DNA of 64,000 bases from the NCBI RefSeq assembly GCF_032854445.1, contig NC_088300.1, forward strand, positions 48,954,984 through 49,018,983, in the 5' to 3' direction. The translations under genes were made by a program, and so were the position numbers. Each line of letters opens with the position of its first letter. Positions within the stretch are counted from its first letter, which is position 1. Under the pieces are notes generated by a model that was given only the letters and a program-made list of their open reading frames with translations, did not search any database and was not told the origin of the DNA. The DNA comes from Liolophura sinensis (taxonomy: Eukaryota; Mollusca; Polyplacophora; Chitonida; Chitonidae). Shown here piece after piece: positions 20,778-30,320 of the stretch.

Positions 20778-23180
20778 AAGAACGTCCAAGTGCCATCAAA
20801 AAATATGGCTACTCTTTAACCCTCATCTACCAGTAATAATGTCAGTAAAAGTTAGTATTTAATTGGGCCACAAAGGCAAATCTGAAGTATAGTACTGTCA
20901 GCCCAATCAAATTTATCATTGCTCGGATAAACTATCTATGATTCATTGCACAGAGGTGGAATTTAGTTTTTGATTTCATGACGGCGTTTAGTTATAATGT
21001 TATATACATAGACACACGAAAACGACAACTGCCATGACAGCAACTCCATTTACATCATTTCTGCAAAATAGCATGGTGTCTCCCGCATTCATTATTATAA
21101 ACGCTTGAGATTATTTTTAAATAGTACCATGGGCAGGCTCCAGAGGGTATGTGTGTATTAAAATTGTGACATTATGAATTTTTATGTTTATGTGACGTCA
21201 AAATATAATAGAATCTTTGTACTTGGTGGGTAAATGAACGATACTCGTGAACATCGCAATTTATAACAAGTTATAACAAATTATAATGGTTATAAGATCG
21301 CAGGTAGATTATTAATATAATGTGTAAACCCACGAGTGAGAAAAACCTGCTGTGTTTTGATTTGTTTTTTCTTCGCCTGATGATTTTCGCAGTCTACTGG
21401 ATAGGCTACGATACCTCGGGAAGAATTGTACTGCAATGAATGGAATTTAATGAAATTGATGTGTCAAGGTTATTGCATCAAACGCCTTCACTCTTAAGTT
21501 TTTAAAGTTTTACGAGACAGTATCATTCTCTTGAAAGTAAATATTGACAGAGTGTCCGGAAACTGCTGAGTGTCCAGAAACTGCTGTCGACTTACTATTG
21601 ACCCTGGGCTAAAGCCCACGTTGGATATATGAACAGTTGCAATGAAGGGGCAGCTGGCAGAGATACATATCTTGATTAGAGCAAAACAGTTTTCTTAAAA
21701 CGTTCTGCTTTCCCTTTGAACTGGGACTACTATATATACAATTGTCTTAGGTTTTAAGCCCTCAATGTGACGGTTACGTATTACTGTACACGCTGAAAGC
21801 TGTGAAGATTACGGATATGGGTACGTGCGTAATTGTGTGAAACATAATCGGCGTGAAACTGAAAAGCATTCAAGTAAAATCCTGGAGACAAACGAATACA
21901 CTTATGACTTTCCGTGTATTTTTATAGTCCTTTTTTAAGTGATTTTGAAAGGAAGTCTGACACACTAAACCGCTCAGGTTGGCCTGAGTAAACCAGATCC
22001 GACTGAGTCTTGCATTCTTGAGTTTTCAATGTAATAAACGTAGCCACGTACTTTGAAACTATACTTTTTACAGAGTGTAACAGGGAAAATGCCAGAAAAC
22101 AGGCCTGGGGCCCAGAGTATTTAATGTTGGTGGCTGGTATACATATTAGAGGCCTCTTTCACACAGCTGTCACGACGTCGCAAATTTCGAGCTCCGACGT
22201 CGCTGGACTATGTGAGATTGCATGCCATTAGCAGCGAGTCGGGCCATAGTACAAAGTTCTCAAGGTTCCACTCGGGATTGTATCTGGCACAACAGAAAAA
22301 TTTCACTAAAACTGTACAACTAATGTTTGGCATACATTGAATCCACAAGTTATCCGATTTCAAAAGATGTCACAACTTGCTAGTCAAACCCCCTTCTAGC
22401 AAATAGTCTACCGGTTGAAAATTTTGAATTAAGAAGTCAAACTGACGCCCGTCCTGTTTTATGCTCGAAACTCGGGCAAGGTATACACAGTGCCGGCTGT
22501 TTGAAAGATCAACTGTTAACTATGAAATCCAATGACTACAGTTAAGGATCCCTCTCTAATATTTGACGGTAAAAGAAAAACAAAAATAAATTCCCGAATA
22601 AAAATCTCGTTGGAAAAAATTTCGAACCTCTTTGCCTCAATCTTGCTCGAACTAGGCAACAGCTTGATTTCGAAACTTGGAGCACGTTGGTTTGACATGT
22701 TCGATTCAAAATTGTAAGCAGCTGAATTACTGCGAAAAGGAGTGACAGGACGACTAGGCTAATTAGTCCCTTGATAGTTGAGTTTGTGACTGTAAACAAG
22801 TGCTTAAGGATCTTGTCTCAGTGCATGTCATCATGCCTGAAAAACGTTTTCACGACCATGCAACAATAAAGAACAAAAACACGCAAAGTAAACTTTATCT
22901 TTAAAATTGTAAAACAACAATTATACAAAGACGAATTTCTTGTCCAAAAAATAAACCATATTTGTTAATTAAAATCTGCACCTTTTATCAATACAGGTTT
23001 TGGTGGAAAAGTATTAAGAAACGTCGGAAAAACCCTAACATTTCTGCATGGTTCTGTGTGCTAACTTTTGTCAAGTAGTTTGTTAGAAGTGGACCTAAAA
23101 GTCATTGAAAAAATTAATATCCACACGTTTGTCCATAAAAACAATGTTCCGCCATCCGGATTCGCCCTTAATCCTGAATT
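20778..23180. other. Intergenic interval between BIN3 and the zinc-finger gene
   Basis: No protein-like reading frame was seen. The two convergent genes end towards each other here, so the right part must include the 3' UTR of the zinc-finger gene. A TGACGTCA (cAMP-response-element consensus) lies near 21192, two CGACGTCG palindromes lie near 22176-22203, and a short duplication of GAGTGTCC-GAAACTGCTG lies near 21550-21585. These are isolated motifs without context to support function. Confidence 0.45.
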
Positions 23181-24755
23181 TCATCCGAATCCTAAAGAAG
23201 GCCGTCTCACAAATTTCTTCGTGGCAGATCTGAAATGTATTTTGCGATGCCGTTTGAGGTTACTAGATTGGCTGAAGGCTTTCTTGCATATCGCGCATGT
23301 GTACGGTTTCTCCCCTGTGTGTAGGCGGGAATGTTTCTGCCACGATGAATAGTTCGAGAAAGCCCTACCACAGTCATGGCAAGGGTAAGGTTTTTCGCCT
23401 GTATGGGTCCGTATGTGGGTGGTTAGCGACGGCCTGTGGGCAAACCGCCTGTCACAGTGTGGACATTCGTAAGGCCGTTCTCCAGAATGGATCCTCATAT
23501 GCACGTTCTTACTGGCTCTGCAAGTGAAACGTTCCCCGCAAATGGTGCAAATGTGTTCTACCCGTTTTCTCCGACGTTTCTGCTTCTGTTGACGCCCCGC
23601 GCCAGCGTCACTGACATCTCTTGTCGTCGATCGCTCATCCTTGTTTCGCTTTGCATCAGTGTCCAACAAATCCGACTGAGGCTCAACTGTCGTAGTGTTC
23701 TTTCTATCAAGACTGTTTATAATGTCGTCCAAATGTTGGTCAATGAAGATAAGCTCCTCTAAATCTTTATCAGCGAAAACGGTCCCACTTAAATTGAGGG
23801 AAACAGATTCGTTCACGTTTTGATGGCGAGAATTCCCAACTTTCTCGTCTTCCAGTAGGTTCATTGCGATTTTGGAGTCTTTCATCAATGGCACTGCGAG
23901 ATGGCCTTTCCCGGCTCTCTGTAATTCCCTCTCTAGCATTATTTGACTCATCGTATCCCTGGCAGCGGCAGAAATGTTCGGTTTAGATAAGTACTCAGAC
24001 TTACCAAAGTTCTCTTGGTCTGCATTGTTCGTTGGGGTTTGCCTGGAACAAGAGCTTTCTTTGTGAACATATTTGAGGTGATGGCTTTGCCATGGTTTCT
24101 CACTAGTCTCGTAACCTGTTGCTGTTTTGGCACCGGGAAACAAATACCCTTCTCTGCACTGTCTTAAGCTTGATCTTTTGTCCTCCATTATCATTTTTCT
24201 TACATTTTCAGCATTTAAGACTTCTTTACCATGGACAATTTTTGTTGGGTTCTGCGTTCTCGACTCTGCGCCAAAGATTGGTGACTCTGTTCTTTGCGTC
24301 GTGCATTCCAAATTCTGATTACCATGTCCCAAAGAACTCGGAACCGTAATTTCTTTTTGTTGTGATTGTGGAATCAGATGAGATGCAGGCGAAGACTGCA
24401 ATGAAGGTTGATGGAAGAGAAGGTACGGAAGCTGATGTTGATGTTGGTAGTTTTGATTGCGTGAAGTATCGTTGCGCCTCGGCATCCCCCAAGGCTGCTG
24501 GGAATATCTGGCCATTCCATAATGCTGATACATATAGTGGCACATCCATGGGTTCCGAGCTTCTCTTGCTAAGTTGTACCATTGGTACTGTTGGTGCAAT
24601 GCGGCGTATCTTGCTTGGTACTCATTAAGTCCTTTAGCTGTATACGGATCATGCATCGCAGCCTGGTGGTAAGCTTGGTATTTCATGGCATCTGAAGTAG
24701 TATACGACCGGTACCAGTTAATCGCTGAATCACCTGTACCCTGGTAGTGAGCCAT
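23181..24755 (-). CDS. C2H2 zinc-finger protein with four C-terminal fingers
   Basis: The 524-residue protein ends in four consecutive C2H2 fingers (about residues 401-507), each Cys-x2-Cys-x12-His-x3-His. They begin ICTIC, YECPHC, YPCHDC and YTCAIC and are joined by S/TGE[KR]P linkers, the hallmark of DNA-binding Krueppel-type fingers. A basic stretch (KQKRRRKR) just before finger 1 is a likely nuclear-localisation signal. Residues 1-110 are rich in Tyr, Gln, His and Ala; the middle (110-390) is low-complexity and charged, with no known domain. No KRAB, SCAN or BTB domain is present, and the fingers lack the Cys-x4-Cys and RSDELTRH features of EGR proteins. On the - strand an acceptor (CTTTTCAG) lies 26 bases before the ATG, with the exon starting at 24781, so there is an intron in the 5' UTR. 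It is probably a transcription factor; target unknown. Confidence 0.9.
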   Translation of the reverse strand: MAHYQGTGDSAINWYRSYTTSDAMKYQAYHQAAMHDPYTAKGLNEYQARYAALHQQYQWYNLAREARNPWMCHYMYQHYGMARYSQQPWGMPRRNDTSRNQNYQHQHQLPYLLFHQPSLQSSPASHLIPQSQQKEITVPSSLGHGNQNLECTTQRTESPIFGAESRTQNPTKIVHGKEVLNAENVRKMIMEDKRSSLRQCREGYLFPGAKTATGYETSEKPWQSHHLKYVHKESSCSRQTPTNNADQENFGKSEYLSKPNISAAARDTMSQIMLERELQRAGKGHLAVPLMKDSKIAMNLLEDEKVGNSRHQNVNESVSLNLSGTVFADKDLEELIFIDQHLDDIINSLDRKNTTTVEPQSDLLDTDAKRNKDERSTTRDVSDAGAGRQQKQKRRRKRVEHICTICGERFTCRASKNVHMRIHSGERPYECPHCDRRFAHRPSLTTHIRTHTGEKPYPCHDCGRAFSNYSSWQKHSRLHTGEKPYTCAICKKAFSQSSNLKRHRKIHFRSATKKFVRRPSLGFG

Positions 24756-24814
24756 GGTGATGTTATTGCTTCTGTTTCAATCTGAAAAGATGAATATACA
24801 AATATGTTATTGAC

Positions 24815-24915
24815 AATATATTTATTTGTGTCGTTGGTGCTTAGCACAACACTCGAGAATTTTTCACTTATGCGATGGCGGTCAGTTTAACTGGTGGAGG
24901 AAAACGGAGTGTGCG
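24815..24915 (-). mobile_element. SINE-like fragment
   Basis: The sequence runs from TATTTATTTGTGTCG through CTCGAGAATTTTTCACTTA to GCGATGGCGGTCAG and GTGGAGGAAAACGG. This matches the reverse orientation of the 6.8-kb element. It lies upstream of the zinc-finger gene, in or near its promoter or first intron. Confidence 0.6.
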
Positions 24916-25121
24916 AGTAACCCATCTTTGTCACGTGAGCAAACGAACTTTCCCCCCATGTGACACACAAATATGCGCAGCATATCGGTGTCAGGATCAA
25001 ACCGAATGCTTAACCATATACACCGATACACACATCGATTATCCTACGGTAGTGAAGGGACCATGCTGACTCATGCTGGCCCAGACGGTTTAAGCTCAGT
25101 GGCCGGTTTCATGAACCTCAT

Positions 25122-25271
25122 TTAGCTAAGTAAGCCCTTAACTACCATGGTAACGTATGTTGTACAGATATAAAGTGCACTTAGATAAGGGTAACTTAAC
25201 ACTAAGTAAGCTTCATGAAACCGGGCATTGTTTCGCAAGCATGTCTGAGCCCTTTCACCATCAAGGTCGCG

Positions 25272-25320
<49 letters not shown>
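25122..25320. repeat. (TA)n microsatellite and flanking short dispersed repeat
   Basis: An uninterrupted TA run covers 25273-25317. The preceding segment 25090-25230 contains AAGTAAGCCCTTAACTA and later GTAACTTAACACTAAG plus CTTCATGAAACCGG. That segment forms an imperfect inverted repeat around 25100-25225 (CCGGTTTCATGAACCTC against GCTTCATGAAACCGG), suggesting a small foldback element. Confidence 0.65.
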
Positions 25321-25349
25321 ATATTTATTTGAATGGCTTTTTTTATACT

Positions 25350-25575
25350 TGTATATTCTTATTCAAGAATATTTAACTTATACGACAGCGGCCAGAATAA
25401 TGGTGCGTGCATGGGAGGAAACGAGGAGTCAGGGAGAAAATTCATCAGTACGCTGTCAGATATGATGAAATAAATATTCTATTTATTTATTTATTTATTT
25501 ATTTATTTGGTGTTTTACGCCGTACTCTAGAATATTTCACTTATACGACGGCGGCAAGTATTATGGTGAATATAA
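25350..25575 (-). mobile_element. Two adjacent SINE-like fragments
   Basis: Copy one runs about 25350-25440 (CAAGAATATTTAACTTATACGAC, GGAGGAAACG). Copy two runs about 25475-25575 and begins with an (ATTT)n tail, then GGTGTTTTACGCC, GTACTCTAGAATATTTCAC and GGCGGCAAG. Both are in the - orientation and end where the first half of the element should begin, so they are 5'-truncated. Confidence 0.65.
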
Positions 25576-25980
25576 TAAGTATACTAGCATTAAAGGATGA
25601 TATCATAACAATCGAATTAAATGTTGCTATATAGGCATTTGTTTAAACTTCTTAACAACAATTAAATATTGCAGTGGACAAATCAATGCTCGGTTTCAAC
25701 ACATTTCAAGGAAACAACAAATGGTTGAATTACTTTAAACGAAAAATTATATAGTATTTAAGGTACTCACGTACCTGTAATCGTTAGTATGTAGGTATTC
25801 TTCTTTTTTTCCGTCGTACTTAAACAACTTTTCAGTCGTGTGACGACGAGGAGGCATTAGGTATGAGTGTGCATATACTGCGTTTTCTTCGGGCATTAGA
25901 TCAAGTGTCAGCTATACATCGGTGCAGCTAGTCCTTATCCGGGCAGTTTAGTATACGATTAGCCTCATTCCCCAACCTCT

Positions 25981-26526
25981 ACGCATGTGAAAGTGCAACC
26001 TTCAGTGAAATTTTTGGTACATTTGTATAAAACTACATTGGTTGGATTGGTCAGTTACAGGGCCTCACAAAAAGTATGATTTTAACAGTCTGCAAAGAAG
26101 AATGTCCAAAACAGGACAATGGTGTGGAAAGCTGCATATATTCAACATTTTCAGTAAACCCTACGATTTCTACCCATACGTGTACACGTGAATGTGTCAG
26201 GGGAACTTGGTTTAGATGCACAGCAGGAAATTTACTCAAATAATTTATCCTTCACGCATGTGAAAGAGCAACCTTCAGTGAAATTTTTGTACATTTGTAT
26301 AAAACTACATTGGTTAGATTGGTCAGTCACAGGGCCTCACAAAAGTATAATTTTAAGAGTCTACAAAGAAGAATGTCCAGAACAGGACAGGGGTGTGGAA
26401 AGCTGCATATATTCAACATTTTCAGTAAACCCTACGATTTCTACCCATACGTGTACACGTGAATGTGTCAGGGGAACTTGGTTTAGATGAATATCAGGTA
26501 AGTTACCCAAATAATTTATCCTTATA
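25981..26526. repeat. 273-bp tandem duplication of a dispersed repeat
   Basis: ACGCATGTGAAAG-GCAACC at 25981 recurs at 26254. The two copies stay about 95% alike through GTGTACACGTGAATGTGTCA to the end near 26526. A diverged third relative lies at 48524-48660. Single-base differences put the open frames of the two copies in different registers, so there is no sign of coding selection. Confidence 0.85.
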
Positions 26527-26624
26527 ATTATTACATGTGTGTACAGAGTTTAAAGCTGCATCAGTGATATACTAGGCCGAAATGAATACTCAGGACTACC
26601 AATTTTTAGCAATGTTCTGCGTAG

Positions 26625-26785
26625 TAGGGTTATTTATTTATTTATTTATTTGTTTATTTATTTATTTATTTATTTATTTTTTTGATTGGTGTACTCGAGA
26701 ATATTTAACTTACACGACAGCAGCCAGTATTGTGGTGGGAAGAAATCCGGCAGAGCCCCAGGGGAAACCAACGGAAGAGTTATGA
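26625..26785 (-). mobile_element. SINE-like fragment
   Basis: An (ATTT)n tail (about 26630-26685) is followed by GATTGGTGTACTCGAGAA, TATTTAACTTACACGACAGC and GCAGAGCCCCAGGGGAAACC. This is one of the longer copies of the family and includes the GGGGAAACC block that the 6.8-kb copy shows as GGTTTCCCC. Confidence 0.65.
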
Positions 26786-28118
26786 GGAACAATAATTAAT
26801 TAGGTGCTTTACAGAGATGCCTGGTTCAGTGCAATACAAGTCTACGCTACGTGTGGGTAAACTGAATTAAAATCGCAGGAAAAGCATAATTGACAGGCAC
26901 ACTCAGAATTTAAAAAACGACAAAATTATGTAAAACACAAAGAAAACAAAAAAATAACAGAAAAAAAAATTGACAAACAGAAGTCCGAACTAATAGGAAA
27001 TACCGCAGACCAGGTAGTCAACAGGTCTATTTTGTATACTTGTAAGTATCACCCCAAGCGTCAAAGCCAGCGCAATACTATTTTGAATCTCAATGTTAAC
27101 CTCTCCAATTTTCTGCCCTAAAAAAGATTATTTCCATCAAATGATTAAATAACCTGACAATCCTTTGTCCCAGTAAAAATTTCTGTTCCTTATTCTCAAC
27201 TATATGGTGAGACAGGAGATAAACAAGAATTGACATAGTCATGTCTAATGATACTTTGATTGACCGACTGATTGACTGACTGACCGACTGATTGACTGAT
27301 AGATGAATCTTACATGGCTTTATGCATGTGCCCTTATAAAATAATCTTTATAGTGATCGTTATAACACAACCAAAATGCGAATTCCCAAGGAAACCAAAA
27401 TGCGAATTCCAAAGGAAACTAAAATGCCTCAGTTATTGAGCAAAATCCATGTGCTAATCATATCTGCCTTGTGTGTTGAAAACATACTTTTCGTCTTGCA
27501 TGAAGGACTATTTAGCCTGACCCCATAGTGAATACGTCAGAGCAGAAAAAGCATGCAATTATTCACAGAAAACAGAGATCGGAATTCCCTCAAATAGCGT
27601 TACTAATTAATATAGAATCACATGTACTCACAATACTGGCCTAAGCTTTGCTTTGTACAGAACACGATAAGACAACCATCTCTGTTGCTTCCTGGCTTGT
27701 TCTACTTCACAGCACATGTCACCTGCGCAACCGTCTGCGCTTGTGACGTGGATTAAGTGCTAAAGTAACTGGGCAGTCACATGCAACTTCAGCCGGGAGC
27801 TGCCTGATGTGAGAACAGGGGCAGCAACTCTGTAAGGCTTATTTTATGCAACACCACACAGACCTGCCTAAGTTACCTCCAAGGTTAAGTTCAGCTGGAA
27901 AAACGCACATAAATTTCTGGGGTTGTCCTACCCCATCTATATTGGCACAGAACAGTATGTGCGATAAAGAATGTTTTACCTGCGAAAACCTTATCAATAC
28001 ACATACACGAGTTTTTCCTCTGTTGTAGCGAAAGTATACAGTTTAAATATTCACTGCATTGTTCAGGGTCGGTTATCTCCCTTGGGCAATGAGATCGCTA
28101 CACTCAAGGAATTAATCC
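26786..28118. other. Intergenic, no gene recognised
   Basis: AT-rich sequence with an A-rich stretch (26930-26985) and a GACT-type microsatellite at about 27252-27305. GAATTCC-AAGGAAAC is repeated two or three times near 27375-27425. No reading frame resembles a protein. Confidence 0.45.
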
Positions 28119-28315
28119 GGTAATTTCAACGGAAACTCTTTTGTCTGAGTGATGCTAGAATGTATTATGTTATTATAACACAATATTATGTTATATTCAA
28201 CATAATATCCTGCTAGTCTAATAAAATCTTTATGTTATATTTAACAGAACAACTTGCTACAATAACAGAATCCATTCCAGCATCACCCAGACAACAGACT
28301 TTCTGTTAAATTAAC
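28119..28315. mobile_element. Short inverted-repeat element (MITE family A, copy 1)
   Basis: The left arm beginning TAATTTCAACGGAAAC and containing TCTGAGTGATGCTAGAATG matches the reverse complement of the right arm, which contains CATTCCAGCATCACCCAGAC and ends GTTAAATTA. The arms are about 55 bases and the whole is about 195 bases. TA at both outer ends would fit a TA target duplication (Tc1/mariner type), which is inference. No coding capacity. Confidence 0.75.
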
Positions 28316-28366
28316 ATATTAATTTCTTGGCCTGTACTGAAGACAACATGAACTGTATTAAAGTTA

Positions 28367-28470
28367 TAATAAATTTATTTATTTATCTGGTGTTTTACCA
28401 TATATTTTACTTATACGATGGGGGCCGGGCACAACACAAGGGAAACACATGGCCATCCAAGGATTAAAAA
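28367..28470 (-). mobile_element. SINE-like fragment
   Basis: An (ATTT)n tail is followed by CTGGTGTTTTACCATATA, TTTTACTTATACGATGGGGG, CACAAGGGAAACACATGG and CCATCCAAGG. Same family and - orientation as the copies at 24.8-26.8 kb, lying 50 bases from the MITE. Confidence 0.6.
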
Positions 28471-29109
28471 GGATGAAATCCTTTGATGTGTGTTTTGGCC
28501 TAAACTTTATTGAAAACAATGTCCTCTAAACAATTAAGAACAGAAAGATCTCTTGATGAGGCATAATTTCTTTCAAGGCTCTGTAAAAGCACTGGATGGG
28601 GGTTTGGAGGTAACTCATCTTGTTGTATATGTTCTTTCTTCTTGCCCAGTGGTCTAATATCCTGGAATAGTACTTAATACAAAAATTGTCTGTGCAAATT
28701 CCGGGATTCAGAACGAGACAAGGGTCATCCTGGGATAAAAGTCGTATATCTAGAACGCACCACAGGTGCGGGGTACGTAAAAACCTTACACAGGGCACAA
28801 AATAACAGTTGTTGTATAACTGAACAACTCACAACTTACAAAAATTTTAACCGTGTAGGTACTGTTTTTATGACTTTTTTTTTTTTAAGGTGTGCGTAAC
28901 TGTTTGTTTTATACTTCTTATAACAGTACATCCTTCTTCGGAGAAAGTGAACATGTTCTGCTTCTTTTCGTGAAGACAAGATACATGCCGCTGGCTGAAT
29001 GCTTCTCCATGAGAGCCGTTGTATGTTTAACTGTGTGTTTGAATGGAATTTAGGGTTACTTTCAAAATTATTTCGATCTTATCAAAATGTGTCTCGTTGT
29101 AGCAGGCCG

Positions 29110-29345
29110 GACCCAATGCCGACACATTTATAGAGCTGCCTCACTGCAACGCCATGCCGAAGACAAAACACACACCACACTCCACCCAATCACAATATAC
29201 AGCATCACACCAACCGACCATTACTTTGTCCAATCTTCGAATGCTGAGGGCCAAGCCAGACGGCACCAGATGTTGAAGTGTTTCATGTGGAGTCCATCCA
29301 GGATTGAACCTCGAATATACCGTTTAAGAGGAAGGCGGAACAGAT
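29110..29345 (-). repeat. Degraded SINE-like dispersed repeat, copy 2
   Basis: Homologous by eye to 1420-1690: AGCTGCCTCACTGCAACGCC, CCGAAGAC, CACCCAATCACAATATAC, ACCAACCGACC, ATGCTGAGGGCCAAGC and CCAGGATTGAACCTCG occur in the same order. The last block reads GGTTCAATCC on the - strand, close to a tRNA B box. An open frame covers part of it but follows the repeat and is not a gene. Confidence 0.5.
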
Positions 29346-29475
29346 GCCCATCGTTTAAGTATATAAGACTAGCACAGGACTACGCAGTTCTAAACCCCAT
29401 AATGGAGTATGGGTTAACATATAAATTGTCCCTGTTTGATTTTAAACATCTTTAAAATTTAATTTTTGGTAACAA

Positions 29476-29977
29476 TGTTAGAAGGGCCTGGTCAATTCGA
29501 CCAAACCAACTTTGGTACAGATGCGTCCGACCAAATAATGGGTCGAAAAAAGGGTCGAAATGATCAGGTATCTTAGGGTCAGATTTTCTTTGGTCGCCAG
29601 AATAGGGTCAAAGTATCCATTAATAGATTGGCCCAAGGAATAAATACAATTTTGTTTATAATCTTTGCCATGACCCTATTTTGGTGACAAAAAAATGCAA
29701 CCACAGAAAATGCGAACTCATTTGTTTTGGTTGCTTTGCCCAAAAGTAATGGTTACTTTGACCCTATTATACTGACCATTAAAATCCGACCATAATGGCT
29801 CTGATCATTTGGACCTTTCTTTTAATGGTTACATTGACTCTGTTTGGGTGATCAAATAAAATCTGACCCTAAGATATCTGTTCATTTCGACACTTTAATG
29901 TTTGGTCGCCCCATTATTTTGGTCAAACTTGTCTGTATCAAAATTTGTATGTTCGAATTGACCAGATCCTTCTAACA
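29476..29977. mobile_element. Foldback element with long terminal inverted repeats (MITE family B)
   Basis: The left arm begins GTTAGAAGGGCCTGGTCAAT and the right arm is its inverted partner, ending ATTGACCAGATCCTTCTAAC. The arms stay similar for about 150 bases, for example ATCTTAGGGTCAGATTTT on the left and AAAATCTGACCCTAAGAT on the right. They flank a centre of about 180 bases with further TGACCCTAT / ATAGGGTCA inverted motifs. No open frame of interest. The element is about 500 bases long. Flanking target duplication is unclear. Confidence 0.85.
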
Positions 29978-30109
29978 GTGTACAAATGAAATAAATCATA
30001 GTATGCATTTTATTTCCAGTGCAGTTGGGTGCACCGGCTGTAATATCTAAACTGGCATTTGTGACGCACAATGTCAGCTTACTACATGTACCTGGCACCA
30101 AAAAACAAT

Positions 30110-30320
30110 CTGTTAAATTTAACAGAAGTTTGGTGTCTGAGTGAGTGTATGTATTCTGTAGCGGATGGCTCTGTTAAATAGTGCACATCACATATCATAT
30201 TAATTCAACACAAAGATTGTAACAATATGATATTATGTTGAGTATGACACAGTATTATGTAATGATGACAGAATACAATCTAGCATCACTCACACAACAG
30301 ATTTTTGGTTAAAATAATAA
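30110..30320. mobile_element. Short inverted-repeat element (MITE family A, copy 2)
   Basis: The left arm is TTAAATTTAACAGAAGTTTG, then GTGTCTGAGTGAGTGTATG and TATTCTGTA. It pairs with the right arm ACAGAATACAATCTAGCATC, ACTCACACAACAG, TTAAAATAATA. The ACTCACACAACAG and CTAGCATCACTC blocks identify it as the same family as 28119-28315. It lies only 130 bases from the family-B element. Confidence 0.7.

Noticed and set aside
23181-24755. Zinc-finger gene considered as EGR, given its place next to BIN3
   Set aside because: EGR proteins have three fingers, the first with Cys-x4-Cys, and RSDELTRH/RSDHLTTH helices. This protein has four Cys-x2-Cys fingers with different helices.
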